DNA of 64,000 bases from CAILHX01 sp964511385 (GTDB lineage: Bacteria; Pseudomonadota; Gammaproteobacteria; Burkholderiales; Methylophilaceae): positions 1 to 64,000 of the forward strand of contig CAZEFE010000008.1 of NCBI GenBank assembly GCA_964511385.1. The letters run 5' to 3'. Of the stretch, positions 1 to 9,032 are shown one piece after another. The notes beneath the pieces are model-generated. The model ran no database searches. It was given only the letters and a program-made list of their open reading frames with translations, and was not told the origin of the DNA. Numbering within the stretch: the first letter of the stretch is position 1; every line of letters starts with the position of its first letter. The translations under genes were made by a program, and so were the position numbers.

Positions 1-470
1 AGGACACCACCGTGGTGATCCACCCGCTCACCGACCACCGCCGCACGCTGCCGCTGGATAAAAAAGGCGAACTGGTGGCGGCGCACCCAGATTTCCAACT
101 GGTGATTTCCTACAACCCCGGTTACCAGAGCCTGATGAAGGATTTGAAGCAGTCCACCAAGCAACGTTTCACCGCTTTCGATTTCGACTACCCGTCGGCG
201 GAACTGGAAACCGACATCCTGTCCAGGGAAACCGGGCTGGATGCGGATACCGCCGGCAAGCTGGTCAAGATCGGCCATGCCGCGCGCAACCTCAAGGGTC
301 ACGGCCTGGATGAAGGTATCTCTACGCGCCTGCTGGTCTACGCCGCCACGCTGATCAAGGGCGGCATCGCCCCGACGGAGGCTTGCCGCATGGCGCTGGT
401 GCGGCCCATTACCGACGACGCGGATATCCGCGACACGCTGGATCACGCGGTAGACGCGGTATTTGCCTGA
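1..470 (+). CDS. cbbQ: CbbQ Rubisco activase AAA+ ATPase, C-terminal part
   Basis: The open frame enters from the left edge (first full codon at base 3), so only the last ~156 residues are present and the Walker A/B region lies outside the window. The visible part has the CbbQ/NirQ/NorQ signature IHPLTDHRRTLPLDKKGE, then FQLVISYNPGYQ and LKQSTKQRF, which contains the second-region-of-homology arginines of this MoxR-type AAA+ family, followed by the C-terminal helical domain. CbbQ hexamers with CbbO remodel inhibited Rubisco using ATP in the cytoplasm. The family is shared with NorQ of nitric oxide reductase loci; the CbbO-length partner downstream favours the Cbb assignment. Rubisco genes would be expected just upstream, outside the window. 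Confidence 0.88.
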   Translation, partial: DTTVVIHPLTDHRRTLPLDKKGELVAAHPDFQLVISYNPGYQSLMKDLKQSTKQRFTAFDFDYPSAELETDILSRETGLDADTAGKLVKIGHAARNLKGHGLDEGISTRLLVYAATLIKGGIAPTEACRMALVRPITDDADIRDTLDHAVDAVFA

Positions 471-478
471 AAACCAAT

Positions 479-512
479 GAACCGCGGATGAACGCCGATG
501 AACGCAGATAAA
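479..512. repeat. Short intergenic tandem repeat, three 10-11 base units
   Basis: Three near-identical units, GAACCGCGGAT, GAACGCCGAT and GAACGCAGAT, run head to tail and end in AAA, starting 8 bases after the cbbQ stop. From memory, the same kind of degenerate GAACGCAGAT repeat is scattered between genes in many environmental proteobacteria. The rest of the cbbQ-cbbO gap (513-596) shows nothing I can name. Confidence 0.6.
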
Positions 513-596
513 ACCAAGGGGCATGTCGGGTTGCCACGGCAATTGGCCTGTTGCGGTCTGGTTCTGCCATGAAACACCTCATTGGCTGTTAACTGA

Positions 597-2849
597 ATGC
601 TTACTTACCAAGGCCAATACCCTGACCACTGGAAGCAGTTGGATAACCGCTTCCCGCAAGTCATGGATGTGTTCGATGAGTGCATGGGTGATGCACTCAA
701 GACCCTGTCCGGCGAGGGGGTTGATGCTTACCTGGAAAGCGCCGGCTTCCTGGGCCGGATGGGGCGAGGTCCTGAGCCTATCCTGATGTTCCTCGAAGCT
801 TGGCCGGAAATCGCCAGATTGCTGGGCGAATCATCGCTGCCGGCCATCATGGAGTGCGTCCGCAAGATGTTCAAATCGCCCAACGGCAAGGCGATTCTGC
901 CGTTCCTGCAAGCGCTGCCGGCCGTGGTGCGGCGGCTGAAAACGCAGGAGCAGGTGCAGGCTTACCTCGATTTGGTGCTGGATTTCATGAACCGTACCAC
1001 CGGCTCGATTCATGGCCACCATACCACGCTCCCCAGTCCGGGGCTGCCGGAATTCCTTGGCAAGGCACCGTACCTGGCCAGCCAGTTGTCGGTTGCCGGC
1101 CTCAAGGGTTGGGTGGAATATGGCATCCGTAACTACAAGGACCACCCCGAGCGCCAGCGCGACTACTTCAGCCTGCAATCGGCGGACAGCAAGGCCATGC
1201 TGCAACGCGAGCGGCATGGCACCTTGCTGGCCGACCACGAGCGCAAGCTCGACCTCTACCTGCGCGGGCTGTGGCAGGACAGCGATTACCTAGTGCCGTA
1301 TTCCACCGGTTTCGACGAACTGCGCAAGCCCATGCCGTATTACGACCAGCTAGGCATCCGCCTGCCGGACGTGTACAACGACGCACGCGGCGTCAGCGGC
1401 ATCGATCGCTACCGCGCCGTGCTGGCGCACATTGCTGCGCACAGGCGCTGGACCACGCCGATCTTTGCCGACAACTACAGCCCGTTCCAGCGCATGGCGG
1501 TGGAGTTTTTCGAGGACAGCCGCGTGGAATATCTGGCCATGCGCGAGTATCCCGGCTTGCGCCGTATCTTCCTGGCGCTGCATCCCAACCCGGCGGAAGA
1601 TGCCTGCGACCCGGAACAGGTGTCGGCGGTGCGCCATCGCCTGGCCATGTTGTCGCGCGCCTTGCTGGACGAGCATCACGGCTACCAGAACCCGTACATT
1701 ATTGAGTTCGCGCAGCGTTTCCACGCCATCATGGCCACCGGTACATCCAGCACGCAGGAAATCGCCGACCTCGCCGCGCTGTTCGTGGCAAAAACCCGCC
1801 GCCAGAGCGATCAACTGCCCAAGGTGCATTTCCTCGATACGGAAATCGACTATCGCGACGACAACCGCCACATGTGGCGTTACTTTGAGAACAGCGACGA
1901 CGAGGAGCAGTTCGAGGAGCCGCGCCAGTCGGAAGCTGCGGACGAGATCAAGGGGCTGCCGCCGCGCCACTACCACGAGTGGGACTACAACACGCAGAGC
2001 TACCGCCCGGACTGGGTGAGTCTGTACGAGGCGCTGCACCCGCAGGGCAACGCAGCCGACATCGACCGCCTGCTGGAAAAACACGCGGCGCTGGCCAAGC
2101 GGCTCAAGCGCTTATTGGATTTGCTCAAGCCGCAGCAGAAAGTGCGCATCCGCTATCAGGAAGAGGGCAGCGAACTGGATCTGGACGTGGCCTTGCGCTC
2201 GCTGATTGATTACAAGAGCGGCGCCGCGCCCGATCCGCGCATCAACATGAGCCATCGCAACGATGGTCGCGATATTGCGGTGATGCTGCTGCTGGATTTG
2301 TCGGAGTCGTTGAATGACAAGGTGGCAGGCAGCGAGCAGTCCATATTGCAGTTGAGCCAGGAGGCTGTATCCCTGCTGGCGTGGGCGGTGGAGCAACTGG
2401 GCGACGGTTTTGCCATTGCCGGTTTCCATTCCAATACCCGCCATGAGGTGCGCTACCTGCACATCAAGGGTTACGGCGAGCATTGGGACGACGCGGTAAA
2501 AGGCCGGCTGGCAGCGATGGAGGCAGGTTATTCCACGCGCATGGGCGCCGCCATGCGCCATGCCGGCCACATGCTGGAACGCCGCCAGGCGGACAAGAAA
2601 CTGATGCTGGTATTGACCGACGGCGAACCTGCGGACATCGATGTAAAGGATGCCAAGCTGCTGATCGAGGACGCGCGCAAGGCGGTACAGGAGCTGGATC
2701 GACAGGGCATCTACACCTACTGCATCAACCTCGACCCCAAGGCTGACGAATATGTGGGCGACATTTTCGGCAGGAACTACACCGTGATCGACAACGTGGC
2801 GCGCCTGCCGGAGAAGTTGCCTCAGCTTTTCATGGCGCTGACCAAGTAG
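597..2849 (+). CDS. cbbO: CbbO, von Willebrand A adaptor of the Rubisco activase
   Basis: A 750-residue protein ending in a von Willebrand factor A domain (about residues 555-750). The metal-ion-dependent adhesion site is intact: DLSES near residue 567, a TRMG threonine around 644 and TDGEPAD near 675. The long helical N-terminal part with HRRWTTPIFADNYSPFQRM and an acidic stretch (NSDDEEQFEE) is typical of CbbO. NorD, the denitrification relative, is shorter (roughly 600-640 residues), which supports CbbO. In the family the VWA domain docks on Rubisco while the N-terminal part binds the CbbQ ring. A TGA codon immediately precedes the ATG, so no longer start is possible. The start lies 127 bases after cbbQ and no strong ribosome-binding site is visible. 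Confidence 0.88.
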   Translation: MLTYQGQYPDHWKQLDNRFPQVMDVFDECMGDALKTLSGEGVDAYLESAGFLGRMGRGPEPILMFLEAWPEIARLLGESSLPAIMECVRKMFKSPNGKAILPFLQALPAVVRRLKTQEQVQAYLDLVLDFMNRTTGSIHGHHTTLPSPGLPEFLGKAPYLASQLSVAGLKGWVEYGIRNYKDHPERQRDYFSLQSADSKAMLQRERHGTLLADHERKLDLYLRGLWQDSDYLVPYSTGFDELRKPMPYYDQLGIRLPDVYNDARGVSGIDRYRAVLAHIAAHRRWTTPIFADNYSPFQRMAVEFFEDSRVEYLAMREYPGLRRIFLALHPNPAEDACDPEQVSAVRHRLAMLSRALLDEHHGYQNPYIIEFAQRFHAIMATGTSSTQEIADLAALFVAKTRRQSDQLPKVHFLDTEIDYRDDNRHMWRYFENSDDEEQFEEPRQSEAADEIKGLPPRHYHEWDYNTQSYRPDWVSLYEALHPQGNAADIDRLLEKHAALAKRLKRLLDLLKPQQKVRIRYQEEGSELDLDVALRSLIDYKSGAAPDPRINMSHRNDGRDIAVMLLLDLSESLNDKVAGSEQSILQLSQEAVSLLAWAVEQLGDGFAIAGFHSNTRHEVRYLHIKGYGEHWDDAVKGRLAAMEAGYSTRMGAAMRHAGHMLERRQADKKLMLVLTDGEPADIDVKDAKLLIEDARKAVQELDRQGIYTYCINLDPKADEYVGDIFGRNYTVIDNVARLPEKLPQLFMALTK

Positions 2850-2852
2850 GGG

Positions 2853-3248
2853 TTAATGGGCACGTTCGCCCTGGAATGAATCGAACAGTTGCACCTGCTG
2901 TTTATCCAGCCCTGATTCCGCGGCAGTCAGCCTGCTGACCAGCGCGCTGGCCTGCTGCTCCGGAATTCCCGCTTCCACCAGGTGCCGCTGCTTGACCAGG
3001 CTCGCGCCGCCGCAGGAGATGATTTTCCATTGCCGGTCTTTCCGGGTGAGCAGGGCCCGCCCGCCATGATGCCCCTGTACCCAGTCGGCAAGGGCGAAGT
3101 TGCCTTCCACCACCACCGGCTGGGTGACCACCTTGACGTCAGGTTTGTCGAACGTGCTGGAAAGCAGGCCGCTAATGGCCGCCGTGTCGTCCTGGGCAAG
3201 GCAGGCAGTGGAAACCAGCAGCAATGCGAGTATCAGTGTTTGTTTCAT
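2853..3248 (-). CDS. Small periplasmic copper-uptake-associated protein
   Basis: A 131-residue protein with a signal peptide (MKQTLILALLLVSTACLAQ). The chosen ATG at 3248 begins that signal; the frame stays open further upstream but those residues make no sense as a leader. The body has GNFALADWVQGHHGGRALL and WKIISCGG, resembling the small family annotated as copper uptake system-associated protein that accompanies OprC-like receptors. It starts 10 bases after the stop of the copper receptor gene, so the two form an operon. A lone Cys and clustered His (GHHGG) could touch copper, but this is inference. The exact role is unknown. Confidence 0.65.
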   Translation of the reverse strand: MKQTLILALLLVSTACLAQDDTAAISGLLSSTFDKPDVKVVTQPVVVEGNFALADWVQGHHGGRALLTRKDRQWKIISCGGASLVKQRHLVEAGIPEQQASALVSRLTAAESGLDKQQVQLFDSFQGERAH

Positions 3249-3258
3249 CGTAGAGGCC

Positions 3259-5322
3259 TCAGAACGCGATATTACCCTTGAGCCAGAACGTGCGCCCCAT
3301 TTCATTGACGCGGGTGGTTTGGGTAAAGCCGGTGATTGCACCGCCCATGCCGTTGCCGCCGGCGCGGCTGACGAATTCGGCGTAACTCTTGTCGAACAGG
3401 TTATCTACGCCGGCACTGATCAGGCTGTCCTTGGTCGGGCGCCATCCGGCATTGAGCGAGATGATGCTGAAACCGCCGCTGCGGCCGATGTCGGTGCCGG
3501 CGATGTTGCCCTGGCCGACGGAAAAGCGGTCCTGTTCGCTCACCATGCGCAACAGGCCGCCGGCAAACCATTGTTTGTTGTCGTAGTTCAGCCCCAGCTT
3601 GAATTCCAATGGCGGTAATTGCGCCAGCGGCAGGTTGTCGGTTTCATTTTCGCCGCGCACATAAGCCAGGCTGGAATTCAGTTTCCAGTGTTCGGCCAGT
3701 GCGTACGCCAGGTCAACCTCGCCGCCGTAGCTGTGGGCATCCACATTCCTGGTGGAGCCGTTCAGCACCATGCCGCCCATGGTTACGGCAAAGCCGTTGC
3801 TGCGGTCGATCAGGATGTAATCGTTGATCTGGTTGTAAAACGCGGAAGCGGAAACGCTGAGTTTGCCAACACTGGAAATCAAGCCCAGATCCAGCTGGTT
3901 GGTCTTTTCTGTATTGGTGGTCAGGAATGCGCTTTGTGTGCCGGCACCCATCATCGCGTTGCCGCCGTTGCGCGTGCTGGAGACCAACTCCCAGTAGTCA
4001 GGGAAACGCTCGCTGTGGCCGAAGCCGGCATACACGGTCAGCGGCAGGTCGGACAACTCGCTTTCCAGGCGGGCAAAACCGCTGTTCAGCACATCGTTGC
4101 GCGAGCGCCCGCTGGTGTCGCTGGCAGCTGCGGTGCGTTTGTCTTCGGCCTCCCAGTAGTCAGCCCGATAACCGGCAATCACCCGGTTCTGCGGGTTCAG
4201 CTGCTGTTTGACTTCGCCGAAAATGCCGATGTTGCGGAAGGTCGAGTCGTCCGCCACGGCCGCTGCCGCCATCTGCATCATGCCGGCACCACCGCCCGCA
4301 CCCTTGGAGTGCACGTTGTACTGGAAATTGCCGCCCAGTGTGGCTTCCGTGTGGTCGGTCAGATTGAATACGCCGGACAGCTTGCCATCGGTGGTGCGGT
4401 GCTGCAGACGCGCCCAGCCCATGAAGTTGGCCGGGTTGAAGGCGCGCAGGGTGTAATCGTCCATCAGGTGGTCGATGTCGTTGTGCGACAGGTTCAGGCT
4501 GATTTTCTGCAGCAGCGGCGAGAGGTTTTTCTTCTCGAAACGTAGCGCCACGTTTTCACGCTTGAATTCGATCCCGTCCATGCCGCGGTCGGCGTATGCC
4601 GCCTCGCCATCGCTGTAGGCCGCGGCCAGTTCCAGGCCGGTGTCGGCATCCGGGGTAAAGCCGATGGCGGCGTTGGCGCTGTAGCGGTGGTATTCGGAAT
4701 GCACCTTGTTATTGTCACCGTCGCGGTAATCGTTGGCGGCGGAATTGGTGCCGGTGATGCGGCCATACACGGCTTCGTTGCCGAATTTTACGTCCGCCAC
4801 TTCGTCATGGCGGCCGTAGCTGCCCAGCAGCAGGCTGCCATTGCCGGTCACGCCCGGCTGCATCTGGTGCATGTGGCGCTCGAACATGACCACCCCGGCC
4901 GACATGCCGGAACCGTTCAGCACGGTCTGCGGCCCTTTCATCACGGTCAACTGGTCGAAAGCTTCCGGGAAGATATATGACGTAGGCGCATCCATGCGGT
5001 AAGAACAGCCGCCCAGGATGTTTTGCCCATCCACGGAAATGCCGATGCGCGAACCGGCCATACCGCGCAGGATGGGCTCGCCGTCCGTGCCACCCTTGCG
5101 CATCACGCTGAAACCGGGGATGGTCTTCAGGTAATCCGCGCCATCGTGCGCCGGTACCGGTTGGCGCGGTGCTTTGGGGTCGGTGGTGATGGTGAGAGGT
5201 TCTTCCATACGTGGTGCGGTCACCACTACATCCGCGGTTTGCACCTCCTGGTTGGCTGCAAAGGTGATGCCGGGCAGGGCGGTCAGCAGGGCGAGTGCCA
5301 GGCGGCTGTTCTCAAGTTTCAT
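3259..5322 (-). CDS. TonB-dependent copper receptor, OprC/NosA type
   Basis: A 687-residue outer-membrane receptor. The ATG at 5322 starts a clear signal peptide (MKLENSRLALALLTALPG...FAAN) with AGGA about 7 bases upstream. A TonB box (DVVVTAPR) follows. The plug carries GGCSYRMDAPTSYIFPEAFD and LTVMKGPQTVLNGSG, hallmarks of the copper-receptor subfamily (TIGR01778). The barrel ends in a terminal Phe. Methionine-rich loops (FERHMHQMQPG, GGAGMMQMA, GNAMMGAGTQ, TMGGMVLNG) fit Cu binding. It imports copper across the outer membrane using TonB-ExbBD energy; a tonB-exbB-exbD set lies at 29.2-31.0 kb. A promoter with a RegA-type dyad lies upstream (5358-5402). Confidence 0.88.
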   Translation of the reverse strand: MKLENSRLALALLTALPGITFAANQEVQTADVVVTAPRMEEPLTITTDPKAPRQPVPAHDGADYLKTIPGFSVMRKGGTDGEPILRGMAGSRIGISVDGQNILGGCSYRMDAPTSYIFPEAFDQLTVMKGPQTVLNGSGMSAGVVMFERHMHQMQPGVTGNGSLLLGSYGRHDEVADVKFGNEAVYGRITGTNSAANDYRDGDNNKVHSEYHRYSANAAIGFTPDADTGLELAAAYSDGEAAYADRGMDGIEFKRENVALRFEKKNLSPLLQKISLNLSHNDIDHLMDDYTLRAFNPANFMGWARLQHRTTDGKLSGVFNLTDHTEATLGGNFQYNVHSKGAGGGAGMMQMAAAAVADDSTFRNIGIFGEVKQQLNPQNRVIAGYRADYWEAEDKRTAAASDTSGRSRNDVLNSGFARLESELSDLPLTVYAGFGHSERFPDYWELVSSTRNGGNAMMGAGTQSAFLTTNTEKTNQLDLGLISSVGKLSVSASAFYNQINDYILIDRSNGFAVTMGGMVLNGSTRNVDAHSYGGEVDLAYALAEHWKLNSSLAYVRGENETDNLPLAQLPPLEFKLGLNYDNKQWFAGGLLRMVSEQDRFSVGQGNIAGTDIGRSGGFSIISLNAGWRPTKDSLISAGVDNLFDKSYAEFVSRAGGNGMGGAITGFTQTTRVNEMGRTFWLKGNIAF

Positions 5323-5357
5323 CAGATGTCCTAAAAGTCCGGGGAAAAATTCCCGGC

Positions 5358-5402
5358 ATTCTATGCGCGGAATAACGCCCCGTGAATGTGGCAAATCGCC
5401 GC
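5358..5402 (-). promoter_or_regulatory. Predicted RegA-type site and -10 box of the copper receptor gene
   Basis: On the plus strand 5387-5402 reads TGTGGCAAATCGCCGC, containing the dyad GTGGC-N5-GCCGC. On the minus strand a -10 box TAGAAT (5363 to 5358) lies 23 bases downstream of the site, about 35 bases before the ATG. The same geometry recurs at four other promoters in this window. This is the most degenerate of the five sites. Confidence 0.5.
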
Positions 5403-5490
5403 AGGCGTGGTGGTGGCGGTGGTTGGTGGATGACATCCAAGCCGCGCTTAGGTATTGACTTCGGCATGGGGCGGTGGTTAGTGTGGAGCC

Positions 5491-8175
5491 ATGAGTGACG
5501 ACAAGAAAACCGCCGTGCAATCCGCGCAACTGCGGCAAATGTGTGCGGCGAGCAACAAGGCGCAGGCGGTCAGCCTGCTGGTGGCGGCATTGCTGGCTTA
5601 TGTGCAGCATGACGTGGTGGGCGCGAATGCAATTGCGGTCTGGTACGCCTTGATCGTGCTGGCGGTGCTGGTGCGAACGTCACTGGTGGCGGCTTACCGG
5701 CGGGCAACCGTGGGAAGCGCGACCGCTCCCCGTGCCTGGCTGCTCCGGTTCCGCTTCAGCGTGCTTTTTTCCGGGCTGACGTGGGGCGCGGCCAGTGTCT
5801 TGCTGTTCCCCGACAGTGACTTGCAGTACCAGATGTTCCTGGCGGTGATCCTGACTGGGTTGACGGCGGGTGGCGTGGTTTCCTATTCAGCCGACCTGGT
5901 CAGCGCATTTGTTTATTCTTCGGCGATCCTCACGCCGCTCGCCATTCGCCTGTTCGGCGCGGGCGGAAGCCTGACTACGGCCATGGGCGGGGCGGTGGTG
6001 CTGTACCTCGGCTTCATGGTCATGAGCCTGAAGCATATCAATCGCAGCGGCAGCGAAAACATCGTGCTGCGCCTGGAGGCGATCGAGCGCGAGAATGCGG
6101 TCAAGGCCAACGAGGAACGCTACCGTCTGTTCCTGACCTATTCGCCGGTTGGCATCTATCATTACAACACCAACCTCATCATGACGTACTGCAATACCCG
6201 TTTTGCCAGTATTTTCAACAATACCCCGGAAAGCCTGATTGGAGCAGATATCAACCGCCTCAAGGACCAGTCTGTCCTGCCGGCTTTGAAGAAGGCTTTG
6301 AATGGCGAGATGAGCTATTACGAAGGTTATTACCAGGCGACCTATAGCGAAGCGGCAAGATGGATAGAAATGACCTGTGCCCCGTTCCGGGATAGTGAAG
6401 ACAGGGTCGTGGGCGGCATTGCCATTGTGCAGGACATTACCGAGCGCCGGTTGATGGAATTACGCGACCAACTGCACATGAAAGTGCTGGAATCATTGGC
6501 CGAAGGGGTGCCCTTGGCCGAAGTGCTCGAAACCATCGTGCTGGGGATCGAGCACATTTATTCCGGCATGTTGTGCAGCATCCTGCTGCTGGATGAGGAT
6601 GGCCGGCACCTGGCGCTGGGTTCCGCACCCAGCCTGCCGGACTTCTACAACGCGGCGATCGACGGGCTCGAAATCGGGCCGGGCGTGGGTTCGTGCGGTA
6701 CGGCTGCTTTTACCGGAAAACGCGTGATTGTCGAGGATATCGCCACGCACCCTTATTGGACGCAGTATCGGGAATTGGCCCATCATGCCGGTCTTGGTTC
6801 GTGCTGGTCTGAGCCGATCAAGGACAGTAGCGGTAATGTCCTTGGCACGTTTGCGATTTACCATCACTCCGCGCACGTACCCAGCCAGAAAGATATCGAA
6901 TTGATTGTGCAGACCAGCCAGGTCGCCGGCCTGTCGATAGAGCGCAAGCGTGCCGAAGCCGCTACCCTGCAGGCCAAGGAAAATGCCGAAGCGCTGGCGC
7001 AATCCAAGTCGGAATTCCTCGCCAACATGAGCCACGAAATCCGCACGCCGATGAACGCCATCATCGGCCTGTCGCAGCTGGCGCTCAACCAGGAAACCTC
7101 GGACACGGTCAGGGGGTATCTGGAGAAAATCAACATCGCTTCGGAAAACCTGCTCGGCATCCTCAACGACATCCTCGATTTTTCCAAGATGGAAGTGGGC
7201 AAGCTCGGCATCGAGTATGCGAGTTTCAGTCTGGGCACACTGGTGGACAACCTGCGCAACCTGTTCTCGGTGAGTGCGGCGGAAAAGCGCCTGGAACTGC
7301 TGATTGAATCAGACCCCGCGATCCCGGGTGAATTGATGGGTGACATCCTGCGCATCCAGCAAGTGCTGTTCAACCTGCTGGGCAATGCCATCAAGTTTAC
7401 CGAACACGGCAGGGTCAGGGTGCGGTTGCAATTGCTGGAGGCCGGGGAGTCGCAAGCCAGGATCCGCTTCAGCGTCAGCGATACCGGCATCGGCATGGCG
7501 CCGGAGCAACTGGAAAAACTGTTCCAGCCATTCAGCCAGGCAGACACTTCCATTACCCGCCGCTTCGGCGGTACCGGCCTGGGGCTGGCCATCAGCTACA
7601 GGTTGCTGCAACTGATGGATAGCCGGTTGCGCGTGGATAGCGTGCCGGGCAAAGGCACCACCTTCAGTTTCGATTTGCGGCTGGCCACGGCGGCTCCTGT
7701 CGCGCAGGCGGCGGCCCGCCAGCATCAGGTCGAGCGCGAGCCCGGGGCGCTGAGCAAAGACCTGCGCGAACTGGGCCGCCAGCTCAGCGGCATGCGGGTG
7801 CTGGTGGCTGAAGACAACATCGTCAACCAGCGGGTGGTGACCGAATTCCTGAAGCTTGCTGGCATCAGTGCGGATATCGCCAACAATGGTGTCGAAGCCC
7901 TGCAACTGCTGGAAAAGCATGCTTATGATGCCGTGCTGATGGATATGCAGATGCCGGAGATGAGCGGGGTGGAAGCCACGATGCAAATCCGCAAGCAGCC
8001 CCGTTATGCCAACCTGCCGATTATTGCCCTGACCGCCGGGGTGACCCAGGAAGACCACGACAAATGCCTGGCGAGCGGGATGAACGACTTCCTGGCCAAA
8101 CCGGTGAGCCCGCGCGGGCTGGTGCGGGTGCTGACCCGCTGGGTCGGCAACGCGGAAGCGCCAGCCCGGGAGTGA
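5491..8175 (+). CDS. Membrane hybrid histidine kinase (TM-PAS-GAF-HisKA-HATPase-REC)
   Basis: An 894-residue sensor kinase. About five or six membrane helices span residues 20-185. A PAS domain (RYRLFLTYSPVGIYHYN, ~205-330) and a GAF domain (~335-490) follow. The HisKA H-box is FLANMSHEIRTPMNAIIGL with the phospho-accepting His. The ATPase shows the N box (NLLGNAIKFT), DTGIGM and GGTGLGLAIS. The C-terminal receiver has AEDN, phospho-Asp in VLMDMQMPEMSG and the KP Lys. No Hpt domain is attached, so phosphate probably passes to a separate protein. It is divergent from the copper receptor gene and has no adjacent response regulator, so the signal and output are unknown. Confidence 0.88.
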   Translation: MSDDKKTAVQSAQLRQMCAASNKAQAVSLLVAALLAYVQHDVVGANAIAVWYALIVLAVLVRTSLVAAYRRATVGSATAPRAWLLRFRFSVLFSGLTWGAASVLLFPDSDLQYQMFLAVILTGLTAGGVVSYSADLVSAFVYSSAILTPLAIRLFGAGGSLTTAMGGAVVLYLGFMVMSLKHINRSGSENIVLRLEAIERENAVKANEERYRLFLTYSPVGIYHYNTNLIMTYCNTRFASIFNNTPESLIGADINRLKDQSVLPALKKALNGEMSYYEGYYQATYSEAARWIEMTCAPFRDSEDRVVGGIAIVQDITERRLMELRDQLHMKVLESLAEGVPLAEVLETIVLGIEHIYSGMLCSILLLDEDGRHLALGSAPSLPDFYNAAIDGLEIGPGVGSCGTAAFTGKRVIVEDIATHPYWTQYRELAHHAGLGSCWSEPIKDSSGNVLGTFAIYHHSAHVPSQKDIELIVQTSQVAGLSIERKRAEAATLQAKENAEALAQSKSEFLANMSHEIRTPMNAIIGLSQLALNQETSDTVRGYLEKINIASENLLGILNDILDFSKMEVGKLGIEYASFSLGTLVDNLRNLFSVSAAEKRLELLIESDPAIPGELMGDILRIQQVLFNLLGNAIKFTEHGRVRVRLQLLEAGESQARIRFSVSDTGIGMAPEQLEKLFQPFSQADTSITRRFGGTGLGLAISYRLLQLMDSRLRVDSVPGKGTTFSFDLRLATAAPVAQAAARQHQVEREPGALSKDLRELGRQLSGMRVLVAEDNIVNQRVVTEFLKLAGISADIANNGVEALQLLEKHAYDAVLMDMQMPEMSGVEATMQIRKQPRYANLPIIALTAGVTQEDHDKCLASGMNDFLAKPVSPRGLVRVLTRWVGNAEAPARE

Positions 8176-8185
8176 CGGCGGCGGG

Positions 8186-8527
8186 TCAGACTTTTTTCAG
8201 GAAGGCGGCTTTCAGCATGAAGTTGCCTGCATCCATCTTGCAATCTACTTCATGATCGCCGCCCACCAGACGGATGCTCTTGACCTTGGTGCCCTGTTTC
8301 AGCGTGATGGATGAACCCTTGACCTTCAGGTCCTTGATCAGCACCACGGCATCGCCATCGTTCAGCACGGTGCCGTTGGAGTCTTTTACCACGGTGCCGG
8401 TGTCTTCTTCTGCTTCGGCGCTGGCCGTGGCCGGCCATTCATAGCCGCAATCGGCGCAAACGTAGTTGTCGCCGTCCTGATAGGTGTTTTCCAGGGTACA
8501 TTGGGGGCAGGCGGGAATGGTGGACAT
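8186..8527 (-). CDS. yjdM: YjdM/PhnA-like zinc-ribbon protein
   Basis: A 113-residue cytoplasmic protein with an N-terminal zinc ribbon (CPQC at 8-11 and CADC about 17 residues later) and the conserved PhnA C-terminal domain (VVKDSNGTVLNDGDAV, KVKGSS, LKQGTKVKSIRLV). It matches E. coli YjdM in length and motifs. Although historically called PhnA, the family has no firmly shown role in phosphonate use. Start ATG at 8527, with GAGAGGTCACC upstream on the coding strand. It converges on the kinase gene with a gap of 10 bases. Confidence 0.9.
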   Translation of the reverse strand: MSTIPACPQCTLENTYQDGDNYVCADCGYEWPATASAEAEEDTGTVVKDSNGTVLNDGDAVVLIKDLKVKGSSITLKQGTKVKSIRLVGGDHEVDCKMDAGNFMLKAAFLKKV

Positions 8528-8594
8528 GGTGACCTCTCAGCGTGGGGTGAAAAAAGGCGCCGATTATAACCGATCGCCAGCGCTGCTGCTTTTT

Positions 8595-8975
8595 TCAGCA
8601 CTTTCTGGCAATAAATGCCGCTACAACAACTTCCAGCAGGCTGAGGGGAATGGCGTAAACCAGGATGGCTACCGGCAGCACGCTCAGGTTCCACATCACC
8701 ACCCACATCAGCACGAATCCCGTCAGCCAGCTTAACAATGCGGTCTGCAGCAGCGTGAACTTGCGGGAAAGCAGGTAAACCGCCAGTGCAAACAGGAAAC
8801 CCCAGACCACCCACAACAACCCATTCTGCGGGGCGGAAGGAAAGGTCAGCCCCAGTGACTGGTAGTGGTTGAGCCAATAGTCCTTGAGCAACACTTCGTT
8901 CCTGAAAAACTCGGAAGCATTGACCCAGAGACCAGTGAGTATTACCGCGATGGCGGGGCGAAAGGTCTGACTCAT
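8595..8975 (-). CDS. Small four-helix membrane protein, unknown function
   Basis: A 126-residue hydrophobic protein with about four membrane segments (around residues 8-25, 48-66, 72-92 and 98-120). The ATG at 8975 is preceded by AAGGAG at good spacing, which is why this start is preferred over a longer frame that opens at 9017. I do not recognise the family with certainty. It lies between yjdM and the GGDEF-EAL gene on the same strand, but spacing gives no strong operon evidence. Confidence 0.7.
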   Translation of the reverse strand: MSQTFRPAIAVILTGLWVNASEFFRNEVLLKDYWLNHYQSLGLTFPSAPQNGLLWVVWGFLFALAVYLLSRKFTLLQTALLSWLTGFVLMWVVMWNLSVLPVAILVYAIPLSLLEVVVAAFIARKC

Positions 8976-9032
8976 GACGGCTCCTTGGAAATAATAATGG
9001 CAACACCGAGAAGGCATTGAGCGCTCAATGCC

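Noticed and set aside
1..2849. NorQ/NorD of nitric oxide reductase instead of CbbQ/CbbO.
   Set aside because: The second protein at 750 residues is too long for NorD and no nor gene is nearby; the CbbQ signature is a better fit. The upstream genes outside the window would settle it.
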